From contig DAONEV010000122.1 in assembly GCA_035403265.1 (NCBI GenBank), positions 1 through 11,002 of the forward strand: a stretch of DNA of 11,002 bases, written 5' to 3'. This DNA comes from JAAYVZ01 sp035403265 (GTDB taxonomy: Bacteria > Acidobacteriota > Thermoanaerobaculia > Thermoanaerobaculales > Thermoanaerobaculaceae). Below, one piece after another: positions 4,035 to 10,770 of the stretch. Within the stretch, counting starts at the first letter, position 1. The number at the start of each line of letters is the position of its first letter. The position numbers were made by a program, and so were the translations under genes. The notes under the pieces were generated by a model that saw nothing but the letters and a program-made list of their open reading frames with translations, did no database searches and was not told the DNA's origin.

Positions 4035-6905
4035 TCACGGCCGCTGCATGATCACCGTCGCGGGATCGCCGGTGACGTTGTCGATGACCGAGGCGTACGC
4101 CCAGATCTTCGCCCCAGCCGGAAAGACCTTGATCCTGGCCCATCCCAGAGGCGTCGAGGGAACCCCGGCGAGCGCGAAGACGTTTGTGAGCTGCTTCCAT
4201 CCGCCGGCGGGGACCCGGACCCCCAGAACCTTTCCGAGCGCCACTCCGTCGGGTCCGTGCAGGATCACCGTGACCACGGCCTCGACGTCGGACGCATTGA
4301 CGAGCCCGATGTTGCTCCGGAAGGACGCCGAGGAACGAAGCTGCGGAAGGAAGCCGTCGGTGCCGGCCTGGAGGGCGTCGCTGGCGGCAACCGCCGGGAA
4401 CGACTGGCCCACGGTGCCGCCGGAAAACGGCGTACCCACTCGCGACGTGATCATCAGCGGGGCGGAGGAAACCACGGTGACGGGTCCCTGGGCATCCTGG
4501 CTCAGGTGGAACAACGAGACCACGGCATCGACCCACTCGGCCTCGGCACCGGAGGCCAGCGTCAGGGAGCTGGAGATGTCACCTCCTGGGCCGTGGAAGG
4601 TCAGGGTCGCGTCGGCGCTCCCAGACGAGGCGTTGAGCGCGGCCAGGTCCGAGCTCCAGCTCGTACCCAGGGAGCCCGGGTTGTGGGTCAGGAACAGGAC
4701 ATACCGGTAGCTTGGAGGTGCCTCGGCGATGGCGACCTGACCGGTGACCGCTGCGGTCAGGCCGTTCGCGGCAAGGAGGAGGGTGTAGGTGTAGGTCCCG
4801 GCCGCAGCGTAGACGTGGCTCGGGGACATCTCGGCCGAATGATCGGAACCGTCGCCAAAGTCCCAGTCGTAGGCGACCGTGCCAGGGCAGGCGGTGGTGA
4901 CCGTCGCCGAGAACTGGATGGCGACACCCGCGGTCCCGGTCAGCGACGTCGGCCCCTCGGCGTCCAGACTGCAGGTGGGCGCCTGGACCGCTATCGTGAC
5001 CGTTCCCAGGTTCGAGCTGGTGCTGCCGTCCCAGGCTGCGAAGGTAAACGAGTCGGTGCCCGTGAAGCCGGTCTCGGGCAGGTAGCGGGCCGCCCTCCCG
5101 GCGAGCGCCACGGTGCCGTGTCCTCCCTGCGACACGATCCACAGCGTCAGCGGGTTGGCATCGGCGTCGACAGCCGTCAGTGCAATGTCGACCGCCACGT
5201 TGCGGGCCGTCGACACGGTGGCGTCGACCACCTGCGGCGCGTGGTTCGAGGTGCTGTCGTCATCGTTGGGCCCCCGATGGCAGGTGTAACACCCGATCTG
5301 GAAGCCAGCCCAGAACGTCTTGGTCCCGCCGGCCTGGTAGCTGCGCGAGCCGAAGGTCCGTGACAACACGGTGCCGCGGTAGTCGGCGCCGTGGCACGGC
5401 GCGCAGTTGGCCTCGTTGCCTCCGGCGGACCGGTGCGCCGAGATCCAGGACTGGCCCACCGGGTGCATCCCGTGGGGGCCGCCGTTGACCGTGGTGGGCT
5501 CCGTGTTATGGCAGGCCGTGCAGTCGGCGATGGTGCCGGCATGGCCCTGTAGCGCGACGCTCTGCAGGTTGTCGGAGGGGTGGGTGCTGGGGAACTCTGC
5601 GTGGGTCGAGCCATGGCAGCCCTCGCAGGCGACGCCACCGTGCCCGCGTGAGAAGCGGAAGAGGGAGAGCCCCGCGGCCGGAGTGTCGACGTTGGTCGCG
5701 AAGGTCGCGTTGGCCGCCACTCGCCGCTGCCCGGTGCCGTCATATGCCGAGGTGTAGCGGATCTGCCCCGAGTTCACCGTGGCGGTCCCGGTGTGGCAGC
5801 TCTGGCAGCCCGGCTCGTCGAGCCAGCCGCTGCGGGACACCGCACCCACCACCATCATGGTGCCATGGCAGCTCTGACACTGCATCGCCATGGTGCCGTC
5901 CGCCGCCACCGCGCGCCCCATGGCTCCGCGCAGGCAGCGCGTCGTCGAACCGGGGTGGCAGTTGTAGCAGGCCTGGCGGTTGGAGAGCGACTCCAACGGC
6001 ATCCCGGTGGCGTCGTCCATGACCGTGGCGTGCCGGGTGTGGATCGACCTGGTGAGCGCCGGAACGCCGGCGTATCCCGCCGCCGAGAGTGCCGCCGAGG
6101 CATGGCAGGCCGCGCACAGCACCGGCTTGCCGCCACTGACCACCGTGGCATAGAGCCCGGACGCGCTGTAGCCGGCCGCCGCCAGCGCCGCCGGGAACAC
6201 CAGGCTCCCCGCCCGGCGCTCGTCGTGCAGGCGCAGGATATTGAGCCGGTAGTCCCTGATCGGATCGGAGAGGTTGACCCAGCCGGCCGACGGCTGGGCA
6301 CCGGGGTCGCCGCCGGTCGCATGGCACCCAGAGCAGTTCATCTCGTCGGACACCGGAAGCACGATGTCGGTCGAGGCGAGCACAGTTCCCTGGGCGTCCC
6401 GGGCAACGAGGCGCATCATCGGATAGGCGTTGTGGGCGCCCGCGTCGTCGACGGGAGTCAGCGGGATGCCTTCGGCAATGAACCAGCCGTTGGCGGTATC
6501 AAACGCCATCGCCTGCGGAGTGTTGCTGCTGCCCGGCATCGCCTTCCCGGCCAGGCCCACGTCGACGGCCGGGGAGGCTCCGAACAGCGCCGCCACGAAC
6601 TGCCAGAAGTTGGTCTTGCCCTGGGAGGTGGAGTTGATCGACCCCGACGGGTCGGCCACCGCCTGATAGGTCACTGTGATCGACCCGGGGCTGGTGACGA
6701 GGCGCCCCTGTGCGTCCGTGAGCTGGGCGTGGATCGTGTTGTAGGGCGGCAGCAGCGCGAACACCGAGAAGTCGGGGTCCATGCAGTGCATACCGAGGTT
6801 GTTCCAGCCCACGAGCGTGTAGCCCCCGTTGACCGCCACGGCCGGCCCGGCCACCACCAGCACCGCCAGGACCAGGAGGCCCGCCATCCGCATCGACCTG
6901 CTCAT
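4035..6905 (-). CDS. Secreted nonaheme c-type cytochrome with cadherin-like and PKD domains
   Basis: 956 residues from ATG at 6903-6905, with GAGGTG just upstream; a GTG at 6971 adds 22 residues before the signal peptide and is less likely. The signal peptide is MSRSMRMAGLLVLAVLVVAG. Next comes WNNLGMHCMDPDFSVF (34-49), a motif I recall from other multiheme cytochromes. Nine CXXCH haem sites begin at 191, 264, 313, 343, 367, 427, 462, 501 and 539. After the haem region come a cadherin-like segment (about 556-642, with TGTDSFTF), a PKD domain (about 643-728, with WDFGDG) and a C-terminal domain (about 733-956, with FRSNIGLVN and YASVIDNVTGDP) seen in acidobacterial secreted proteins. The likely role is extracytoplasmic electron transfer, with the C-terminal part mediating surface or protein contact. 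No transmembrane anchor follows the signal peptide. It appears monocistronic with a sigma-54 promoter. Confidence 0.9.
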   Translation of the reverse strand: MSRSMRMAGLLVLAVLVVAGPAVAVNGGYTLVGWNNLGMHCMDPDFSVFALLPPYNTIHAQLTDAQGRLVTSPGSITVTYQAVADPSGSINSTSQGKTNFWQFVAALFGASPAVDVGLAGKAMPGSSNTPQAMAFDTANGWFIAEGIPLTPVDDAGAHNAYPMMRLVARDAQGTVLASTDIVLPVSDEMNCSGCHATGGDPGAQPSAGWVNLSDPIRDYRLNILRLHDERRAGSLVFPAALAAAGYSASGLYATVVSGGKPVLCAACHASAALSAAGYAGVPALTRSIHTRHATVMDDATGMPLESLSNRQACYNCHPGSTTRCLRGAMGRAVAADGTMAMQCQSCHGTMMVVGAVSRSGWLDEPGCQSCHTGTATVNSGQIRYTSAYDGTGQRRVAANATFATNVDTPAAGLSLFRFSRGHGGVACEGCHGSTHAEFPSTHPSDNLQSVALQGHAGTIADCTACHNTEPTTVNGGPHGMHPVGQSWISAHRSAGGNEANCAPCHGADYRGTVLSRTFGSRSYQAGGTKTFWAGFQIGCYTCHRGPNDDDSTSNHAPQVVDATVSTARNVAVDIALTAVDADANPLTLWIVSQGGHGTVALAGRAARYLPETGFTGTDSFTFAAWDGSTSSNLGTVTIAVQAPTCSLDAEGPTSLTGTAGVAIQFSATVTTACPGTVAYDWDFGDGSDHSAEMSPSHVYAAAGTYTYTLLLAANGLTAAVTGQVAIAEAPPSYRYVLFLTHNPGSLGTSWSSDLAALNASSGSADATLTFHGPGGDISSSLTLASGAEAEWVDAVVSLFHLSQDAQGPVTVVSSAPLMITSRVGTPFSGGTVGQSFPAVAASDALQAGTDGFLPQLRSSASFRSNIGLVNASDVEAVVTVILHGPDGVALGKVLGVRVPAGGWKQLTNVFALAGVPSTPLGWARIKVFPAGAKIWAYASVIDNVTGDPATVIMQRP

Positions 6906-6948
6906 ACCCACCTCACCTTCGCTCTCGCTCGCCACGGTCGCGACGCGC

Positions 6949-6989
6949 CCTTTCGGCACGTCGGAACCCACCTGCCTTTCGGTCCGTGC
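6949..6989 (-). promoter_or_regulatory. Possible structured 5' leader of the cytochrome mRNA
   Basis: On the minus strand the octamer CCGAAAGG occurs twice (6975-6982 and 6949-6956), each able to form a tiny GAAA-capped stem. GCACG (6985-6989) and CGTGC (6956-6960) can enclose the first copy. The leader from the predicted start to the ATG is about 117 bases, long enough for a regulatory RNA. I matched no known riboswitch class to it. Confidence 0.25.
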
Positions 6990-7032
6990 TCAGATCCCCG
7001 TATGCGCCTCACCTATATCCTCTCACGGTCGC

Positions 7033-7048
7033 AGCAAGGCTTGTGCCA
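7033..7048 (-). promoter_or_regulatory. Sigma-54 (RpoN) promoter of the cytochrome gene
   Basis: Minus-strand reading gives TGGCAC (7043-7048), five bases, then TTGCT (7033-7037). This matches the RpoN -24/-12 consensus TGGCAC-N5-TTGCW with exact spacing. The transcription start should be about 12 bases further on, near 7022, giving a leader of roughly 117 bases before the cytochrome ATG. Such promoters need an enhancer-binding ATPase, so the dyads further upstream (7124-7297) are candidate activator sites. Confidence 0.7.
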
Positions 7049-7059
7049 GATGGCACAAG
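7040..7059. repeat. Palindrome overlapping the sigma-54 -24 box
   Basis: Inverted 9-base arms, CTTGTGCCA (7040-7048) and TGGCACAAG (7051-7059), are separated by two bases. The -24 element of the minus-strand promoter lies wholly in one arm. The mirrored TGGCAC on the plus strand lacks a matching -12 TTGC. It could be an operator where a repressor competes with RpoN holoenzyme. Confidence 0.55.
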
Positions 7060-7123
7060 TCTCCTCGTGATGGAGCAACTCACTGACCTGAATGATCTTT
7101 CGACGCGGGCTCCAAATCTGCCG

Positions 7124-7138
7124 CGGCGATCGTCGCCG
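7124..7138. repeat. Short inverted repeat
   Basis: CGGCGA (7124-7129) and TCGCCG (7133-7138) flank a three-base centre. It lies about 80-90 bases upstream of the sigma-54 promoter, a usual distance for enhancer sites. GC-rich dyads of this size are common, so support is weak. Confidence 0.3.
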
Positions 7139-7144
7139 GGGCCT

Positions 7145-7219
7145 GAGACGGAACAGCACCGTCCACCGCTCTCCGGGCGATGGAACCAACACCCCGGAGA
7201 AGTGGTTGTGTTACGTCTC
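7145..7219. repeat. 75-base nested inverted repeat (structured RNA or activator-site candidate)
   Basis: Three sets of arms nest about one centre: GAGACG (7145-7150) with CGTCTC (7214-7219), CCAC (7163-7166) with GTGG (7202-7205), and TCTCCGGG (7170-7177) with CCCGGAGA (7193-7200), around a 15-base loop. CAC/GTG pairing between the outer two sets adds to it. The nesting is more than one chance dyad would give. As RNA it would be a small hairpin on either strand. As DNA it lies about 100-185 bases upstream of the sigma-54 promoter. No known RNA family was recognised. Confidence 0.45.
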
Positions 7220-7258
7220 CCCCGGGCAATCCTCGCCGGGACGGTCGGCGCGCATGTC

Positions 7259-7297
7259 GTGTCTGACCGTCTGGACAGACCAGAGACACTGTGAGAC
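7259..7297. promoter_or_regulatory. Cluster of GTCT/AGAC half-sites
   Basis: GTGTCT (7259-7264) and AGACAC (7284-7289) flank an inner pair GTCTG (7269-7273) and CAGAC (7276-7280); a further AGACA follows at 7294-7298. Half-sites repeat in both orientations at spacings near one helical turn. This resembles a multi-site activator or repressor target about 210-250 bases upstream of the sigma-54 start. No specific regulator can be named. Confidence 0.35.
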
Positions 7298-7380
7298 ATC
7301 TCGCAGTCCGCAAGGCCGAGCCTGCGGGTGCCCAGACTTGTCCCGACGCGGATCGGGGCTCCTCACGCTCATGGCCCCAG

Positions 7381-7410
7381 ACCAAACGAGGCCGCCCGGG
7401 TGGCGGCCTC
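7381..7410 (-). terminator. Terminator of citrate synthase
   Basis: GAGGCCGCC (7388-7396) pairs perfectly with GGCGGCCTC (7402-7410) around a five-base loop. On the minus strand the stem is followed by GTTTGGT, a partial T-tract. It begins 31 bases after the citrate synthase stop codon, the expected position. Confidence 0.75.
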
Positions 7411-7440
7411 GCGAGATGGCTGAAGGAAAATGACGTAGGA

Positions 7441-8775
7441 CTAGACGATGCCGTTCACCTGGGCGGACGAAGGCCGCTGGTCGACGGGGACAAACGGCCG
7501 CCGGCCAGCACCGAGGTAGATCTGGCGCGGGCGGGCGATTTTCTGGTCCGGGTCCTCGAGGCTCTCCCTCCACTGGGTGAGCCAACCCGCCGTGCGCGGG
7601 ATGGCGAACAGCACCGGAAACATGTCGGTCGGGAAGCCCATCGCCTCGTAGATGATCCCGGAGTAGAAGTCGACGTTCGGGTAGAGCTTGCGCGAGATGA
7701 AGTAGTCGTCGGCGAGGGCGATCTTCTCGAGCTCCAGGGCGATGTCGATGAGCGGGTTGCGCCCCGTCACCTCGAAGACCCGGTCGGCCCAGTACTTGAT
7801 GACCTTGGCCCGCGGGTCGTAGCTCTTGTAGACGCGGTGTCCGAACCCCATGAGCTTGCGCTCGCCCCGCTTCACGGCCGCGATGAACTCCGGGATGTGC
7901 TTGATGTCGCCGATCTCGCGCAGCATACGCAGCACGGCCTCGTTGGCGCCGCCGTGCAACGGGCCGTACAACGCCGCGGCCGCCGCCGCCACCGAGGTGT
8001 AGGGGTCGGTGAAGGCGCTCGAGACCATCCGCATCGAGCTCGTGGAGCAGTTCTGCTCGTGGTCGGCGTGAAGGATGAACAGCACGTCCAGCGCCCGCGC
8101 CAGCACCGGGCTGTGGTGCGAGTTGGGATTAAGCGAGCCGACCGGCTCGCGCCCGTGGAACATCATGTTGAGGAAGTTCTCGGCGTAGCCCAGGTTGTTG
8201 TCGGGGTAGACGTACGGCATGCCGATGCTGTGCCGGTAGGCGAACGCTGCCAGGGTCGGCATCTTGGAGATGAGGCGGTAGAACTGGATGCGGCGCGTCT
8301 CGGGGTCCTGGATGTTCTTGGACTCCGGGTAGAACGTCGCGAGGGCCGCCACCGTGGAGACGAGGATGCCCATGGGATGGGCGTCGTGGCGGAAACCGTC
8401 GAGGAACTTCTTGATCGACTCGTGGATCATGGTGTGGTAGCGCACGCCGTGCGACCAGCGCTCGAGCTCGTCCCGGGCCGGCAGCTCGCCGGTCCACAGC
8501 AGGTACGCCACCTCGAGGTAGCTGGAGTGCTCGGCCAGCTCGTCGATCGGGTAGCCGCGGTACTCCAGGATGCCCTTGTCACCGTCGATGAAGGTGATGC
8601 GGCTGCGGCACGATGCCGTGTTCATGTACCCCGGGTCATACGTCATGAGCCCGAAGTCGTCGTCCGCAGCCTTGATCTGACGCAGGTCCAGCGCACGGAT
8701 GGTCCCGTGCTCGATGGGCAGCTCGTAGCTTTGCCCGGTGCGGTTGTCGGTGATGGTCACGCTGTCCTTGGACAT
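7441..8775 (-). CDS. gltA: Citrate synthase
   Basis: Condenses oxaloacetate and acetyl-CoA to citrate, the entry step of the TCA cycle, in the cytoplasm. The 444 residues, the N-terminal beta-rich segment (MSKDSVTITD, then YELPIEHGTIRALDLR) and the FIDGDKGILEYRGYPI block fit the hexameric, NADH-sensitive type II form of Gram-negative bacteria. Active-site regions are HADHEQNCSTSSMRM (236-250), GPLHGGANEAV with H274, GFGHRVYKSYDPRAK with H313 (310-324), and PNVDFYSG with D369. The start at 8775 is chosen because AAGGGGGG lies six bases upstream; 25 further codons are open upstream but lack family similarity. It is divergent from the carboxylase genes, with a 407-base gap, and ends at a hairpin. 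A 2-methylcitrate synthase is less likely, given the length and the N-terminal domain. Confidence 0.97.
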   Translation of the reverse strand: MSKDSVTITDNRTGQSYELPIEHGTIRALDLRQIKAADDDFGLMTYDPGYMNTASCRSRITFIDGDKGILEYRGYPIDELAEHSSYLEVAYLLWTGELPARDELERWSHGVRYHTMIHESIKKFLDGFRHDAHPMGILVSTVAALATFYPESKNIQDPETRRIQFYRLISKMPTLAAFAYRHSIGMPYVYPDNNLGYAENFLNMMFHGREPVGSLNPNSHHSPVLARALDVLFILHADHEQNCSTSSMRMVSSAFTDPYTSVAAAAAALYGPLHGGANEAVLRMLREIGDIKHIPEFIAAVKRGERKLMGFGHRVYKSYDPRAKVIKYWADRVFEVTGRNPLIDIALELEKIALADDYFISRKLYPNVDFYSGIIYEAMGFPTDMFPVLFAIPRTAGWLTQWRESLEDPDQKIARPRQIYLGAGRRPFVPVDQRPSSAQVNGIV

Positions 8776-8847
8776 CCCTGGCCCCCCTTGCGACTTATTG
8801 AAACGTCCGTTCCCGGGATTCATTTCCAGCCACCCGCCCACGACCCG

Positions 8848-8990
8848 CATGACATGAACCTGGACTTGGACCTGGACGTAGGCGTGAAGATGGACCGGGA
8901 TCCGGACCAGGAACCAGCCCCCACCCTCGACCGGTTACCGCGCGAAAGGAGTTTGCGCTTCGGGTCGAAGTCCACGTCCACGTCCTCGTT
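8848..8990. repeat. Opposed arrays of a degenerate GAC-N3 hexamer
   Basis: From 8848 to 8913 the plus strand reads as consecutive hexamers ending in GAC or near variants (CTGGAC, TTGGAC, CTGGAC, ATGGAC, CCGGAC among them). From about 8966 to 8985 the same unit appears inverted (GTCCAC, GTCCAC, GTCC). Read as codons, each array gives an alternating x-Asp string, one per strand, neither part of a recognisable protein. It looks like an expanding short repeat or a fragment of a dispersed repeat family. Confidence 0.5.
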
Positions 8991-9171
8991 GCAACCAACC
9001 CACGCTCGGGAATTCGACCCTTCTGCAGACGGTTCAGCCATCGACGGCGAAGCTCGCGATGATGTCACCCTCGCAAGGCCGCGTGCAGTCACCCCCCAGC
9101 GCCTCCCGCCGGTGACCGGGATCGCACAGATGGGGCCTGCCCGAACGGCCAGTGCGGGTCAGCGCGGCCGC

Positions 9172-9176
9172 GGGAG
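9172..9176 (+). promoter_or_regulatory. Ribosome-binding site deciding the carboxyltransferase start
   Basis: GGGAG directly abuts an ATG at 9177 but is six bases from the ATG at 9183. The spacing favours 9183, which also begins at the usual MAGHEKL-like position. Confidence 0.55.
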
Positions 9177-9182
9177 ATGCTG

Positions 9183-10733
9183 ATGGCAGGCCACGAGAAG
9201 CTCCACGAGCTTGAACGGCGCAACCGCCTGGCGGTCGCCGGGGGCGGTCCGGACCGCGTCCGCAGGCAGCACGAGTCCGGGAAGCTGACGGCCCGCGAGC
9301 GCATCGAGTTCCTCCTCGACGGCGGCTCGTTCTGCGAGCTGGACCGCCTGGTCACTCACCGCTGCCGCGACTTCGGCATGGACGAGGAACGCTACCCGGG
9401 TGACGGCGTGATCACCGGGTTCGGCACCATCGAGCGGCGGCCGGTCTACGTGTTCGCCCAGGACTTCACGGTGCTGGGCGGCTCCCTGGGCGAGGCCTAC
9501 GCCCGCAAGATCTGCAAGATCATGGACCTCGCCCAGAAGACCGGCTGCCCGGTGATCGGTCTCAACGACTCGGGCGGGGCGCGCATCCAGGAAGGCGTGC
9601 TCGCGCTCGCGGGCTACGCCGACATCTTCCTGCGCAACACTCTGGCGTCCGGCGTCATCCCCCAGATCTCGGCGATCATGGGGCCGTGCGCCGGAGGCGC
9701 CGTCTACTCCCCCGCCCTCACCGACTTCATCTTCATGGTCCAGAAGTCGAGCTACATGTTCCTCACCGGCCCCGACGTCATCAAGGCGGTCACCCACGAG
9801 GAGACCACCAAGGAAGACCTCGGCGGCGCCGCCACCCACAGCGAGGTCTCGGGAATCGCCCACTTCGCCTATCCCGACGACGAGACGTGCCTGCTCGCGA
9901 TCCGCGAGCTGCTGTCATTCCTGCCCGCCAACAACATGGAGGACCCACCTACCAAGCCGACCTCGGATCCCCCCAACCGGGCCGACGAGCGGCTCGACGA
10001 GGTGGTCCCCGCCGACCCCTCCCAGCCTTACGACATCAAGGACGTGATCCGCATGGTGGTGGACGACGGCTACTTCTTCGAGGTTCAGCCCCATCACGCG
10101 CGCAACCTCGTGATCGGCCTCGCGCGGCTGGGAGGGCGCAGCGTCGGGTTGGTCGCCAACCAGCCGCTACACCACGCCGGGTGCCTGGACATCGAGGCGT
10201 CGGTGAAGGGCGCCCGCTTCGTGCGTTTCTGCGACGCGTTCAACGTCCCGCTCGTCACCTTCGAGGACGTTCCCGGGTTCCTGCCCGGGGTCAAGCAGGA
10301 GCTCGGCGGCATCATCAAGCACGGCGCGAAGCTCCTCTACGCCTTCGCCGAGGCCACCGTCCCCAAGCTCACGGTGATCACCCGCAAGGCCTACGGCGGC
10401 GCCTACTGCGTGATGTCCTCCAAGCACCTGCGCACCGACCTCAACTTCGCCTACCCCACGGCCGAGATCGCCGTCATGGGCGCCCAGGGCGCGGTGAACG
10501 TCCTCTATCGCAAGGAGATCAGTGGTGCCGACGACCCCACCCAGGCACGCGCCGAGCTCATCGCCGCCTACGAGGCCAAGCTCGCCTCGCCCTACGCCGC
10601 GGCCGAGATGGGCTTCGTGGACGAGGTCATCCTCCCGCGGGACACCCGAGGGCGGCTGATCGCCGGCCTGTCGGTGCTCGCCAACAAGCAGGACCGCAAC
10701 CCGGCCCGTAAGCACGGGAACCTGCCGCTATGA
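9183..10733 (+). CDS. pccB: Acyl-CoA (probably propionyl-CoA) carboxylase, carboxyltransferase beta subunit
   Basis: Transfers the carboxyl group from carboxybiotin to an acyl-CoA, here most likely propionyl-CoA to give methylmalonyl-CoA, in the cytoplasm. The 516 residues match the PccB/MmdA family length. Two crotonase-fold halves are visible. The N-terminal half has LTARERIEFLLDGGSF (35-50), FAQDFTVLGGSLGE (91-104), NDSGGARIQEGV (128-139) and the first oxyanion loop GPCAGGAVYSPALTDF (167-182). The C-terminal half has GCLDIEASVKGARF (333-346), FEDVPGFLPGVKQE (360-373), RKAYGGAYCVM (401-411) and MGAQGAVNVL (432-441). The ending RKHGNLPL is typical of this family. A biotin carboxylase gene follows after 37 bases. 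Substrate choice (propionyl, methylcrotonyl or acetyl) cannot be proven by eye; a decarboxylating methylmalonyl-CoA enzyme is unlikely beside a biotin carboxylase. Confidence 0.93.
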   Translation: MAGHEKLHELERRNRLAVAGGGPDRVRRQHESGKLTARERIEFLLDGGSFCELDRLVTHRCRDFGMDEERYPGDGVITGFGTIERRPVYVFAQDFTVLGGSLGEAYARKICKIMDLAQKTGCPVIGLNDSGGARIQEGVLALAGYADIFLRNTLASGVIPQISAIMGPCAGGAVYSPALTDFIFMVQKSSYMFLTGPDVIKAVTHEETTKEDLGGAATHSEVSGIAHFAYPDDETCLLAIRELLSFLPANNMEDPPTKPTSDPPNRADERLDEVVPADPSQPYDIKDVIRMVVDDGYFFEVQPHHARNLVIGLARLGGRSVGLVANQPLHHAGCLDIEASVKGARFVRFCDAFNVPLVTFEDVPGFLPGVKQELGGIIKHGAKLLYAFAEATVPKLTVITRKAYGGAYCVMSSKHLRTDLNFAYPTAEIAVMGAQGAVNVLYRKEISGADDPTQARAELIAAYEAKLASPYAAAEMGFVDEVILPRDTRGRLIAGLSVLANKQDRNPARKHGNLPL

Positions 10734-10770
10734 GGTCAGGGCACCGCAAGGCGGGGCACGAGGCCTCCCG

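Larger units (their letters stand above)
6906..7440. other. Gene-free regulatory region between cytochrome and citrate synthase genes
   Basis: No ORF here has a credible protein pattern; the longest are Arg/Pro/Ser-rich noise. From left to right it holds the cytochrome leader with two CCGAAAGG copies, a sigma-54 promoter within a palindrome (7033-7059), a small hairpin (7124-7138), a 75-base nested dyad (7145-7219), a cluster of GTCT/AGAC half-sites (7259-7297) and the citrate synthase terminator (7381-7410). Because both flanking genes are on the minus strand, nearly all of it lies upstream of the cytochrome gene. Confidence 0.7.
8776..9182. other. Gene-free divergent intergenic region
   Basis: It separates citrate synthase (minus) from the carboxylase genes (plus) and should hold both promoters. 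I could not identify a convincing -35/-10 pair for either; the only A/T-rich patch is TTTCAATAAGT just upstream of the citrate synthase ribosome-binding site. The middle contains two opposed hexamer arrays (separate entry). Open frames crossing it are low-complexity Arg/Ser/Asp strings with no family pattern. Confidence 0.6.

Noticed and set aside
3840..5363. 507-codon plus-strand frame, and a 425-codon frame at 5793-7070
   Set aside because: Both are antisense to the cytochrome gene, whose frame carries a signal peptide, nine CXXCH motifs and a PKD domain.
6906..6971. GTG at 6971 as the cytochrome start
   Set aside because: It would put 22 mostly charged or small residues before the signal peptide; ATG at 6905 has a better ribosome-binding site and directly begins the signal sequence.
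7051..7066. Second sigma-54 promoter on the plus strand from the mirrored TGGCAC
   Set aside because: The -12 element is missing at the required spacing and no plus-strand gene follows.
7141..7225. Glycine-type riboswitch on the minus strand, suggested by GGAGAG and CTCAGGC-like strings
   Set aside because: The conserved CACCGAAGG-type core is absent and the element would lie upstream of the predicted transcription start.
7092..7433. Possible small gene upstream of the sigma-54 promoter
   Set aside because: The translation is Arg/Pro/Ser-rich with no motif or ribosome-binding site, and it overlaps dyads and a terminator.
7291..9183. 630-codon open frame on the plus strand
   Set aside because: It lies antisense to citrate synthase; its Arg/Val/His/Asp-rich translation is typical of a G+C-rich shadow frame and has no domain pattern.
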